Source of the DNA: an uncultured Lutibacter sp.
GTDB lineage: Bacteria; Bacteroidota; Bacteroidia; Flavobacteriales; Flavobacteriaceae
Assembly (NCBI RefSeq): GCF_947493565.1
Contig: NZ_CANLRG010000011.1
Coordinates: 1-64,000, forward strand
Direction: 5' to 3'
DNA: 64,000 nt
Numbering within the stretch: the first letter of the stretch is position 1; each line of letters opens with the position of its first letter. The notes beneath the pieces are model-generated. The model worked only from the letters and a program-made list of their open reading frames with translations. It was not told the DNA's origin and made no database searches. Position numbers and translations under genes: made by a program. Positions 46,379 through 54,709 of the stretch are shown in pieces.

Positions 46379-47419
46379 ATGACGTTTTCTAATAAGCTAA
46401 TACAGTGGTATTTATATAATAAAAGAGATTTGCCGTGGCGTTCAACTAAAAATCCTTACGCAATTTGGTTGTCTGAAATTATTCTACAACAAACTCGAGT
46501 TGATCAAGGAATGGCCTATTATTATAAGTTTCTTGAACATTTTCCAACGGTAAAAGATTTGGCTTTAGCTAGTGAAGAGCAAGTGTTAAAATTATGGCAA
46601 GGATTAGGTTATTATTCTAGAGCTAGAAATTTACATGTTTCTGCGAAGTATGTATATTATACTCTTAATGGGGTTTTCCCTTCAACGTATAACGAATTAA
46701 TAAAACTTAAAGGTGTAGGCGATTATACAGCGTCTGCTATTGCCTCTATATGTTTTAATGAAACAACTGCTGTGGTTGATGGAAATGTTTATCGTGTACT
46801 TGCTAGGTATTTTGGGATAGACACACCAATTAATTCAACAAAAGGAATTAAAGAATTTAAAAGTGTAGCACAGGAGCTAATTTCGGTTAACGATCCAGGA
46901 ACCCATAATCAAGCTGTTATGGAATTTGGAGCTCGTTTGTGTAAGCCTCAAAATCCATTTTGCTCATCTTGCCCTTTAAATGAAAGTTGTGTGGCTTTTG
47001 AAAAAAAATTAATTAAAAACTTACCTGTAAAAGAGAAAAAAATAAAGATTAAAAAAAAGTACTTCAATTATATTGTTATTCAAACAATAAATAATAAAAC
47101 CTTTCTTGAAAAGAGAGAAGAGGGAATTTGGTTAAATATGTATCAATTTCCTTTAATAGAAACTTCTAAAATAATTAATGAGCAACAATTTATAGCACAC
47201 CAAAAATTTTCAGAAATTTTTACAACAACCAAAGTGTCTGTTAAGCTTTTTAATAATGAGCCTATTGTTCATAAATTGTCACATCAACATATTTATGCTA
47301 AGTTTTGGATAGTTAAAACAACAAGTTTAAAAATGGCTGTTTTAGATTGGAATGAGGTAGAAAAGCTTCCAGTTCCAAAACTGATAGATAATTTTTTAAA
47401 CCAGTTTAATAACAACTAA
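46379..47419 (+). CDS. mutY: A/G-specific adenine glycosylase
   Basis: 346 residues. The helix-hairpin-helix region (LIKLKGVGDYTASAIAS), catalytic Glu33 (SEIILQQTR), Asp134 (VVDGNVYRV) and a 4Fe-4S loop with Cys188, Cys195, Cys198 and Cys204 (spacing 6-2-5) are all present. A C-terminal NUDIX-like domain recognises 8-oxoG. It removes A opposite 8-oxoG. The ATG at 46379 is chosen because a -7-like TAATATTG lies at 46353-46360 and overlaps the upstream start. It leads the mutY-ssb-gldE-gldD run. Confidence 0.95.
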   Translation: MTFSNKLIQWYLYNKRDLPWRSTKNPYAIWLSEIILQQTRVDQGMAYYYKFLEHFPTVKDLALASEEQVLKLWQGLGYYSRARNLHVSAKYVYYTLNGVFPSTYNELIKLKGVGDYTASAIASICFNETTAVVDGNVYRVLARYFGIDTPINSTKGIKEFKSVAQELISVNDPGTHNQAVMEFGARLCKPQNPFCSSCPLNESCVAFEKKLIKNLPVKEKKIKIKKKYFNYIVIQTINNKTFLEKREEGIWLNMYQFPLIETSKIINEQQFIAHQKFSEIFTTTKVSVKLFNNEPIVHKLSHQHIYAKFWIVKTTSLKMAVLDWNEVEKLPVPKLIDNFLNQFNNN

Positions 47420-47427
47420 ATTTTTAG

Positions 47428-47435
47428 TACTTTTG
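47428..47435 (+). promoter_or_regulatory. -7 element of the ssb promoter
   Basis: TACTTTTG, an exact TAnnTTTG match, 22 bases before the ssb ATG. Confidence 0.62.
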
Positions 47436-47457
47436 ACTTAAAATAAAAACCAATAAC

Positions 47458-47901
47458 ATGGCAGGAACTATAAACAAAGTAATACTAATTGGACATCTTG
47501 GTGATGAAGTAAAGATGCATTATTTTGAAGGTGGTAATGCTATTGGTCGTTTTCCTTTAGCTACAAATGAAACCTATACAAATAAACAAACAGGAGAAAA
47601 AGTTACTACTACAGAGTGGCATAATATTGTAGTGAGAAATAAATTGGCCGAAATTTGTGAAAAGTACTTAAGTAAAGGAGATAAAGTATATTGCGAAGGT
47701 CGTATTAAAACGCGTCAATGGGAAGGTGAAGATGGAACTAAAAGATATACTACAGAAATTCATGTGGTGGATATGACATTTTTAACAACTAAAAATGAAT
47801 TAAGTAGTCCAACACAACAAAATACTGCTTCAAAACAGGTTTTACCTGAAAAAAATGATACTTCAACAACAACAGTTGAAGATGATGATTTACCATTTTA
47901 A
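47458..47901 (+). CDS. ssb: Single-stranded DNA-binding protein
   Basis: 147 residues. The OB-fold domain (1-108) has the SSB signature NKVILIGHLGDEVKMHYF, TEWHNIVVRNKLAEICEKYL and GKxxYCEGRIKTRQW-type strands. A flexible linker follows, and the acidic tail ends DDDLPF, the protein-interaction tip. It protects single-stranded DNA and recruits repair proteins. The gene is downstream of mutY with its own promoter and upstream of gldE. Confidence 0.97.
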   Translation: MAGTINKVILIGHLGDEVKMHYFEGGNAIGRFPLATNETYTNKQTGEKVTTTEWHNIVVRNKLAEICEKYLSKGDKVYCEGRIKTRQWEGEDGTKRYTTEIHVVDMTFLTTKNELSSPTQQNTASKQVLPEKNDTSTTTVEDDDLPF

Positions 47902-47922
47902 GTTTAACTAAATTGAAATTAA

Positions 47923-49239
47923 TTGGATCCTGAACCCACGATTTTATTTATTTTATTAACTGAAACTGTTAATTATTGGTTTCATTTAAGCATAATTGTA
48001 CTATTTTTATTACTGTCCTTTTCAGCTCTAATTTCTGGAGCAGAAGTTGCTTTTTTCTCATTATCAATACCTGAATTGAATAAAGCGGCAGAATCACCTA
48101 TTAGAAAAGAACAAAGAGTAGTTGAACTCTTACAAAATCCAAAAAAACTTTTAGCCACCATATTAATAGCTAATAATTTTATTAATATTCTAATTGTTTT
48201 GATATTCGCATACATTGGAGAAATTGTATTTGCTCAACTAGAGCCACTTTTATTAAAGTTTTTAATAGAAGTTGTTTTAGTTACATTTTTAATATTGCTA
48301 TTTGGCGAGGTTTTACCAAAAGTATATGCTAGCAGAAACTCTATAAAACTAGCAGGGTTTATGTCGTTACCTATTAAAATATTAAATATTTTACTTTCAT
48401 TTGCCAGTGTTCCTTTAATGAGTTTAACAAATACAATTGAAAAAAAACTAGGAAAAAAACAATCGAGTTTATCTGTTGAAAAATTATCTCAAGCACTTGA
48501 ACTAACCTCAAATGAGGCAACAACAAAAGAAGAACAAAAAATTTTAAAGGGTATAGTTAGTTTTGGAAATACAGAAACTGGACAAATAATGACTCCTCGT
48601 ATCGATATTTTTGCACTTTCTTTAAAAGAGTCGTATCAAGAAGTTATTGCTAAAATTGTAGAAAAAGGCTTTTCTCGAAATCCAGTTTACGATGAAAATG
48701 TAGATGAGATTATAGGTGTATTGTATGCCAAAGATTTACTACCACACTTGAATAAAACAGATTTTAATTGGCAAAAAATTATTAGAGAACCTTATTTTGT
48801 TCCAGAAAATAAAAAATTAGACGATTTGTTAAGTGAATTTCAGGAAATGAAAAACCATTTAGCAATTGTAGTTGATGAATACGGAGGAACAAGCGGAATT
48901 GTAACTTTAGAAGATGTTATTGAAGAAATTGTTGGAGATATTAACGATGAGTTTGATGATGACGATATTTTGTATTCAAAATTAGATACTAATAATTATT
49001 TATTTGATGGAAAAACGAATTTAAAGGATTTTTATAAAATTCTTGAAATTGAAAATACGGATACATTTGATAAAAGTAAAGGTGAATCTGAAACAATAGC
49101 AGGATTTATTTTAGAAGTTCATGGAAAATTCCCTAAAAAAAGTGAAGTAATAACTTTCAATAACTTTTCGTTTACCATAGTATCTAAAGATAAAAAAAGA
49201 ATTAAACAAGTTAAAGTTACAATTAAGAGGAAAGCATAA
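47923..49239 (+). CDS. gldE: Gliding motility protein GldE (CNNM/CorC-like)
   Basis: 438 residues. A CNNM/DUF21 membrane domain (about 20-190, starting LSFSALISGAEVAFFSLS) is followed by a CBS pair (about 210-330, TGQIMTPRIDIFALSL, VDEYGGTSGIVTLEDVIEEIVG) and a CorC-type C-terminal domain. The neighbouring gldD identifies it as GldE. It is needed for gliding in Flavobacterium, probably by supporting GldD and the type IX machinery. The TTG at 47923 is the likely start; no ATG is near. Confidence 0.92.
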   Translation: MDPEPTILFILLTETVNYWFHLSIIVLFLLLSFSALISGAEVAFFSLSIPELNKAAESPIRKEQRVVELLQNPKKLLATILIANNFINILIVLIFAYIGEIVFAQLEPLLLKFLIEVVLVTFLILLFGEVLPKVYASRNSIKLAGFMSLPIKILNILLSFASVPLMSLTNTIEKKLGKKQSSLSVEKLSQALELTSNEATTKEEQKILKGIVSFGNTETGQIMTPRIDIFALSLKESYQEVIAKIVEKGFSRNPVYDENVDEIIGVLYAKDLLPHLNKTDFNWQKIIREPYFVPENKKLDDLLSEFQEMKNHLAIVVDEYGGTSGIVTLEDVIEEIVGDINDEFDDDDILYSKLDTNNYLFDGKTNLKDFYKILEIENTDTFDKSKGESETIAGFILEVHGKFPKKSEVITFNNFSFTIVSKDKKRIKQVKVTIKRKA

Positions 49240-49242
49240 TTT

Positions 49243-49809
49243 ATGTTAAAAAAAGTAGGTATATTAGGGGTTATAACTTTGCTTATTGTTGCTTGTGGTA
49301 GTGAACCTTTACCAAAAAAAAAGCCCTATCTAACTTTAAAATACCCTTCTTCTACATATGTTAAAACGGCATCTAACTGTTTGTATAATTTTGAATATTC
49401 CATAAATGCAAATATCAACTTTCAAAATAATTGTTGGGCTAAAATTGAATATCCAAAATTAAAAGCAACAATACATATAACTTATAGATCTGTTAATAAT
49501 AATTTAAATGAAATATTAAAAGAAGTAGAAAAGTTAACTTACGAGCATACAATTAAAGCAGATGCAATTCCTAGCGCTTTACCTTATGAAAATTATAAAA
49601 AGAAAGTATTTGCAAAACTTTACAATGTAGAAGGTAATGTAGCTTCAAACCTTCAGTTTATGGCAACAGATAGTGTAAAGCATGTATTAGCGGGCTCACT
49701 TTACTTTTATGCCAAACCAAATTACGATTCAATTGTACCAGCTATAAAGTATATTGAAAAGGACATTATACATTTAATTGAAACTATAGAGTGGAAAAAT
49801 GACAACTAA
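49243..49809 (+). CDS. gldD: Gliding motility lipoprotein GldD
   Basis: 188 residues. A lipoprotein signal with lipobox LIVAC and lipidated Cys18 is followed by PLPKKKPYLTLKYP, a family-typical mature start. The remainder has no known catalytic motif. GldD is an essential component of gliding and of type IX secretion in Flavobacterium. The gene starts 3 bases after gldE, and its end overlaps the heme A synthase start by 11 bases, so the three are translated from one transcript. Confidence 0.93.
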   Translation: MLKKVGILGVITLLIVACGSEPLPKKKPYLTLKYPSSTYVKTASNCLYNFEYSINANINFQNNCWAKIEYPKLKATIHITYRSVNNNLNEILKEVEKLTYEHTIKADAIPSALPYENYKKKVFAKLYNVEGNVASNLQFMATDSVKHVLAGSLYFYAKPNYDSIVPAIKYIEKDIIHLIETIEWKNDN

Positions 49810-50854
49810 AAAATACAAATACACAAAAACCATAAGATTTTGGTTATTAGTAGGCCTACTAATGTTAATTGGTCAAGTTGTAATTGGAGGAATTACGCGT
49901 TTAACTGGGTCAGGGCTTTCAATAACTCGTTGGGATATTATTACGGGTGTAATACCCCCTTTAAATGCTGAACAATGGCTTTATGAATTTAACCTCTATA
50001 AACAAACGCCACAATTTCATAAAATAAATTCTACATTTACGCTTCAAGAATTTAAATTTATTTATTTCTGGGAATTTTTTCATAGATTGTGGGTGAGAGC
50101 TTTAGGCTTTATTTTTTTAATTCCATTTATAATTTTTGTATTAAAAAAACAAATTGACTCGTATTTAATTAAACGATTGGGATTAGTTGTTTTATTAACT
50201 ATAATAACAGCCTCTGCCGGTTGGATTATGGTAAAAAGCGGTTTGGTTGACAGACCTTGGGTTAATGCCTATAAACTAACTATCCATTTTATTTTAGCTT
50301 TATTAGTTATAACTGCAATGGTTAGAACCGTTGCAGATGTTTATTTGTTTGAAAGTGAAAATAAAGAATCTTCCTCAAAAATAGTCACTATAGTTATTGC
50401 TGTAACGTTTGTTCAAATGATATTTGCAGGACTAATGTCAGGTATGAAAGCAGGTCTTTATTATCCAAGTTGGCCTGATATGAATGGTGAATTTATTCCT
50501 TCAGTTTTAAAAGATGCAGAACATTGGACTTGGGGAAATATGATTAATTATGATGCCTATTTGTTTGCGCCAGCATTTGTCCAATTTACTCATAGAATGT
50601 TAGCGTATCTACTTTTAGGATTAACCGTTTATATGTTTATCTCATTAAAATCAAAAATTGAAATTAATAAAAGAAAATGGCTTAACTTTTCTATGTTGCT
50701 TGTAGTTTTACAAATAGTATTGGGTATTTTAACCGTATTAAATGTAGCAGGAAAAATTCCTTTGTTTTTAGGCACAAGTCATCAGTTAGTAGGACTGTTA
50801 TTTTTTATGAGCTTATTATTTTTAAACTATTCTTTAAGAAATAAACAAGCATAA
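49799..50854 (+). CDS. ctaA: Heme A synthase (COX15/CtaA)
   Basis: 351 residues with eight membrane helices in two four-helix halves. The heme-ligand histidines are seen in FWEFFHRLWV, LTIHFILAL, FTHRMLAY and TSHQLVGL, in the same order as COX15 proteins. It oxidises the methyl group of heme O to the formyl of heme A for aa3-type oxidase, which ties with the Sco protein at 10398. Its start overlaps the end of gldD by 11 bases. Confidence 0.95.
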   Translation: MTTKKYKYTKTIRFWLLVGLLMLIGQVVIGGITRLTGSGLSITRWDIITGVIPPLNAEQWLYEFNLYKQTPQFHKINSTFTLQEFKFIYFWEFFHRLWVRALGFIFLIPFIIFVLKKQIDSYLIKRLGLVVLLTIITASAGWIMVKSGLVDRPWVNAYKLTIHFILALLVITAMVRTVADVYLFESENKESSSKIVTIVIAVTFVQMIFAGLMSGMKAGLYYPSWPDMNGEFIPSVLKDAEHWTWGNMINYDAYLFAPAFVQFTHRMLAYLLLGLTVYMFISLKSKIEINKRKWLNFSMLLVVLQIVLGILTVLNVAGKIPLFLGTSHQLVGLLFFMSLLFLNYSLRNKQA

Positions 50855-50855
50855 A

Positions 50856-50883
50856 AAAACTCCGATACTAGTATCGGAGTTTT
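50856..50883. terminator. Bidirectional terminator between ctaA and the Glu/Lys lipoprotein gene
   Basis: A perfect 28-base palindrome with core ACTCCGATACTAGTATCGGAGT. The minus-strand T-run is the longer of the two. It separates the convergent transcripts. Confidence 0.88.
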
Positions 50884-50903
50884 AAATATTTTAAAGAAAA
50901 GAA

Positions 50904-51182
50904 TTATTGTTTTACTGTTTTTTTAACAGCTTCAACACCTTCTTCTACATCTTTTTTAACTTCTTCTGCACCTTCTTTAACTTCTTCAATAGTTTCTTTA
51001 ACTGTAGTTTTTAAGCTATCAACTGTAACTTCAACTTCTTCTTTAACTTCTTCCATAGAGTCTTTTGCAGCTTCCACTTCAGTTTCAACAGCTTCTTTAA
51101 CTTCTTTTTTCTCAGTTTCTTTACAAGAAATAGCAATAATGCTTACTAATGCAATTGCTAATAAAAATTTAATTTGTTTCAT
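50904..51182 (-). CDS. Glu/Lys-rich small lipoprotein
   Basis: 92 residues. A lipoprotein signal ends IIAISC with lipidated Cys20. The mature part is made of Glu/Lys/Val blocks (KEAVETEVEAAKDSMEEVKEE and several similar) with a heptad or 11-residue period, which predicts a long amphipathic or coiled helix like LEA-type or apolipoprotein-like proteins. No cysteine other than the lipidated one is present. The frame runs upstream to 51221, but this ATG starts the signal peptide. The function is unknown; it may be a periplasmic spacer or stress protein. Confidence 0.78.
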   Translation of the reverse strand: MKQIKFLLAIALVSIIAISCKETEKKEVKEAVETEVEAAKDSMEEVKEEVEVTVDSLKTTVKETIEEVKEGAEEVKKDVEEGVEAVKKTVKQ

Positions 51183-51244
51183 TTTAGATTGATTTTTAAT
51201 ATTCTTGCAAAGTAACGACAAAATATTTTTAAATGTGAAAGAAT

Positions 51245-51619
51245 TTATTTAGTATTTTTTAAAACTTCGTTTAATTCTTGTGTTTTTGTTACAGAATATA
51301 AATCACCTCCTGCAATTCCAGTTATTTTAGCAACAATTGCTTCCTTGTCAGTTTTATTAGCATCAAAAGTAAATTGCCCTTTTTTAGTTTCAAAATTAAC
51401 TTTAGAATACGTAACACCTTCAAACTTAGATAATTTAGATTCAATGGTTTTAGCACAGCCAATTTCACAGGTCATTCCTTCAATATCTACTACTATACTT
51501 TTATAATTAGCAGCAACTTCAGGTTTTTCAATATTAACTTCATTAGTTGTAGTTTCTTTTTTGGTTTCATTACAAGAAAAAGTAAAAACAACAAATAGAA
51601 TAACTATTAATTTTTTCAT
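51245..51619 (-). CDS. Heavy-metal-associated domain lipoprotein
   Basis: 124 residues. A lipobox FTFSC with lipidated Cys16 precedes an HMA-like ferredoxin fold (about 40-110). The metal loop is GMTCEIGCAKTIE with Cys51 and Cys55, three residues apart rather than the two of ordinary HMA domains. The variant occurs in Bacteroidetes. It should bind a soft metal such as copper or zinc in the periplasm. It lies close to the Glu/Lys lipoprotein gene on the same strand (62 bases), possibly in one transcript. Confidence 0.9.
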   Translation of the reverse strand: MKKLIVILFVVFTFSCNETKKETTTNEVNIEKPEVAANYKSIVVDIEGMTCEIGCAKTIESKLSKFEGVTYSKVNFETKKGQFTFDANKTDKEAIVAKITGIAGGDLYSVTKTQELNEVLKNTK

Positions 51620-51645
51620 AAAATGTTATATTTTAAATATTTGAA

Positions 51646-51653
51646 CAAAAATA
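51646..51653 (-). promoter_or_regulatory. -7 element of the HMA lipoprotein gene
   Basis: On the minus strand this reads TATTTTTG, an exact TAnnTTTG match, 26 bases before the start codon. Confidence 0.6.
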
Positions 51654-51710
51654 AACACTAATAATTTTAATTCCGAATTTTTATCCGAATTTTGCATTTT
51701 ATTAACAGCG

Positions 51711-52583
51711 ATGAAAAATAAAGACTTACGTTGGGTTTATTTATTAATACTTTCCATAATTTGGGGAAGCTCATTTATATTAATGAAAAAAGCTTTAATT
51801 GGTTTAACTCCAATTCAAGTAGGTGCATTAAGAATATTAATAACGGCTTTTTTTCTATTACTAATTTGGCATCGAAAAATTTTTAAAATTCAAAAAAGAC
51901 ATTGGTATTACCTAACTTTAAATGGTTTTTTAGGAACTTTTTTTCCTGCATTTTTATTTGCTTATGCAATTCAAAAAATAGATAGCTCTATAGCTTCAAT
52001 TTTAAATAGTTTAACTCCTTTATTTACATTAATATTAGGAGCAATAGTGTTTGGTTTTAGCTTTAGAAAAAGGCAATTAATTGGGGTTTTAATTGGTTTA
52101 ATAGGAACTGTGTTGTTAATTTTAAAGGGAGCAGAAATTAACCCTAATCAAGATTATTTTTATGCTGGATTTGTGTTGATCTCATCTGTAGGTTATGCTT
52201 TTAATGTCAACATTTTAAAAAAGTATTTATATGAATTAGATGCCATTAGCATTACTGTTGCAAATTTCTTTTTATTAGTAATTCCCACATTAATTGTTTT
52301 ATGGTTTACCAATTTTTTTACCACTTTTGAAATAAGTAGTAAAAGTATAACAGCGGTTTCTTACATAACAATATTAGCTGTTATTGGAACTGGTTTGGCA
52401 AAGATTATGTTTAATAAATTAATTCAAATATCAACTCCAATTTTTTCATCTTCGGTTACGTATTTAATTCCAATAGTTGCTATAACTTGGGGAATTTTGG
52501 ACGGAGAGAAAATATCAGCAATTCAATTTTTCTCTGCATTTATAATTTTGTTAGGAGTGTATTTGGTGAATAAATCTAAATAA
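51711..52583 (+). CDS. EamA/DMT family transporter
   Basis: 290 residues, ten hydrophobic segments in two repeats (LSIIWGSSFILMKKAL, then the repeat LISSVGYAFNVNILKK). It is an inner-membrane exporter with an unknown substrate, distinct from the EamA gene at 16899. A terminator separates it from the convergent M16 peptidase genes. Confidence 0.9.
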   Translation: MKNKDLRWVYLLILSIIWGSSFILMKKALIGLTPIQVGALRILITAFFLLLIWHRKIFKIQKRHWYYLTLNGFLGTFFPAFLFAYAIQKIDSSIASILNSLTPLFTLILGAIVFGFSFRKRQLIGVLIGLIGTVLLILKGAEINPNQDYFYAGFVLISSVGYAFNVNILKKYLYELDAISITVANFFLLVIPTLIVLWFTNFFTTFEISSKSITAVSYITILAVIGTGLAKIMFNKLIQISTPIFSSSVTYLIPIVAITWGILDGEKISAIQFFSAFIILLGVYLVNKSK

Positions 52584-52610
52584 AAAACGCCTCAGATTTG
52601 AGACGTTTTT
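52582..52610. terminator. Terminator between the EamA and M16 genes
   Basis: AAAAAACGCCTCA pairs with TGAGACGTTTTT (one mismatch), with T-rich sequence on both strands. Confidence 0.8.
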
Positions 52611-52638
52611 AACATTTATACTAGGTATAGTCAATTAA

Positions 52639-54705
52639 TTATTGAAAATCACTTTCGGTAACACCTTCGTTTACTTTAGCATCAATTAAGTTAAATTCAA
52701 CTGTTTGAGGGCCTAAGCTTCCTTTTTTTGTTGCAGGAAATTTAACACCATCAAATTCTTTATAATTACTAAAAGTAGCTTCTTGGTTTTGAGTTCTTCC
52801 TCCCATACTTACAGTTTGTACTTCTTTTACTTTTAAACCAGATACTATATCAAAATATATTGCAGTAGACACAATTTCACCTTTTGTAGAAATAACATAA
52901 GCGTCTTTTCCGTCAACTGGTTCAATACCTGTTAATTTAGAATTTTCATTTGCAAGTAGTCCCATTTCTAAAAACGTTCCTAAAGTATTGGTCATTTCTG
53001 AAGCCATATTTGCAGGTAAAGGCTGTTTATTCATAAAAACACCATCCTTTGTCATTACAACTTTAGCCATTACATTTCCTCCCATGCTAGTTTCATTTGC
53101 ATAATGCGTTGCAGTTCTTTTTTCGGTTGTGATAATAGTGCTCCCCATAGCAGATGCTTCATAACTTACTAAAGTACTTTCCAATGCTTTTATTTTATCT
53201 ACTCCACCAATAGCTTTAAAATAAGCATTAATTACTGTTTCTTTGGTAACCCTCGCTGGAATTGCTTTTTTCATTTCTGGTTTTTCAGTTGAATTGGCTT
53301 CTTTGTCAAAATAATTAATTTTGTAAGGTAGTTTTTCCAAATTTGGTAATACATCTAAAGCTTTTCCTACAATAACAATTCTTGCATTATCAGCACTAAA
53401 ATATTTTTGAGCAACACGTTGAATATCATCGGTAGTTACAGCATTGATTTTTTGTAAGTAGGTTTCATAAAAATCGTCTGATAAATTTTTTGTAGCAATA
53501 TTTAAAGCGTAATTAGCTACAGTAGAAGTTCTTTCTAATGCCATTACAAAATTACCAATATATGCAGCTTTTGCATTTTTAAGTTCTTCATCAGTTACCT
53601 TTGTAGTTCTAAATTTTTTAATTTCTGAAATAAATTCAACTACTGAGCTATCTGTTACCATGTTTCTAACAGTTGCAGAAGATTTAAATTTAGAAGCAGT
53701 TCTTTCGTTACTTCCTATGTTTGAATAAGCGCCATAAGTGTAACCTTTGTCTTCTCGTAAATTTAAGAAAAGACGACCTTCACCTCCGCCACCAAAAATT
53801 TTGTTAGCTAATAAAAGTGGAAAGTAATCTGGGTTACTCATTTTTAAATCTATGGTGTTAACTACAGCAATACTCGATTGTACTGCATTAGGCATATTTA
53901 CAAAGTTTATTTCAGTGCTAAGAACATTTTTAACCTCAGGAATTGTGTATGCTGGAATTTCTCCTTTTTCCCATTTCCCAAAATTTTTCTTCACTAATTT
54001 TTTAACTTCTTTAAAATCTATATCACCAATAATTACTAGGTATCCATTAGATGGTTTAAAATACGTTTTGTAAAAATTTTTAACTTCATCAATAGTAATG
54101 TTTTTTGCTGTTTCTTCTGTAGCAAACTCTCCATATGGGTGATTTTTTCCATAAACCAAGGCATTTTCTACTCTACTTGCAATTTCACCAACACTATTTT
54201 CGCCAGATTTTATGCCTTCAATTAATTGTGCTTGTTGTTTTTCAAATTCTTCTTGTGTAAATAAAGGGTTTTGTATAGCGTCAGCCATTAATTCTAAAAT
54301 GCGAGGAAAATATTTAGATAAAGTATTGAAACTTGCACTTTGGCTTCCTACATTTAATGAAGCTCCTAAAAAATCTACTTCTTCAACAAAAGCATCTTTT
54401 GGAATGTTTGTAGTTCCGTTCCCCATCATTCCTCCTGTAATGCTTGTTAAACCAGCTTTATCATCTTCAAAAATTGGTCCATTGTCTAAAATTAAACTTG
54501 CAGTTACTTTTGGTAATTTATGATTTTCAACCACTAATACTTTTAACCCATTTTTTAGTTCAAAAGTTTGTGGTTTTCCTAAGTTAATTTTTGGAGCTGG
54601 TCCAGCCTTAGGTTCTTTTGTTCTATCAATTTGTGCTGTTACTCCTAAAGAAAGAAGAAACAAAGCAATTAGAGTTGTTATTTTTGTTTTCATTTGTTTT
54701 TTCAT
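52639..54705 (-). CDS. M16-family peptidase subunit lacking the zinc motif
   Basis: 688 residues. A signal peptide (about 1-25, ending GVTAQ) precedes two M16-type domains (about 40-450) and an additional C-terminal region of about 220 residues. The HxxEH zinc motif is absent; at its place the sequence reads AGLTSITGGMMG. This is the pattern of the non-catalytic partner of pitrilysin-like heterodimers. The gene starts 4 bases after the stop of the catalytic M16 gene, so the two probably form one complex in the periplasm. The frame could start at 54750, inside the upstream gene. Confidence 0.9.
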   Translation of the reverse strand: MKKQMKTKITTLIALFLLSLGVTAQIDRTKEPKAGPAPKINLGKPQTFELKNGLKVLVVENHKLPKVTASLILDNGPIFEDDKAGLTSITGGMMGNGTTNIPKDAFVEEVDFLGASLNVGSQSASFNTLSKYFPRILELMADAIQNPLFTQEEFEKQQAQLIEGIKSGENSVGEIASRVENALVYGKNHPYGEFATEETAKNITIDEVKNFYKTYFKPSNGYLVIIGDIDFKEVKKLVKKNFGKWEKGEIPAYTIPEVKNVLSTEINFVNMPNAVQSSIAVVNTIDLKMSNPDYFPLLLANKIFGGGGEGRLFLNLREDKGYTYGAYSNIGSNERTASKFKSSATVRNMVTDSSVVEFISEIKKFRTTKVTDEELKNAKAAYIGNFVMALERTSTVANYALNIATKNLSDDFYETYLQKINAVTTDDIQRVAQKYFSADNARIVIVGKALDVLPNLEKLPYKINYFDKEANSTEKPEMKKAIPARVTKETVINAYFKAIGGVDKIKALESTLVSYEASAMGSTIITTEKRTATHYANETSMGGNVMAKVVMTKDGVFMNKQPLPANMASEMTNTLGTFLEMGLLANENSKLTGIEPVDGKDAYVISTKGEIVSTAIYFDIVSGLKVKEVQTVSMGGRTQNQEATFSNYKEFDGVKFPATKKGSLGPQTVEFNLIDAKVNEGVTESDFQ

Positions 54706-54709
54706 CTTT

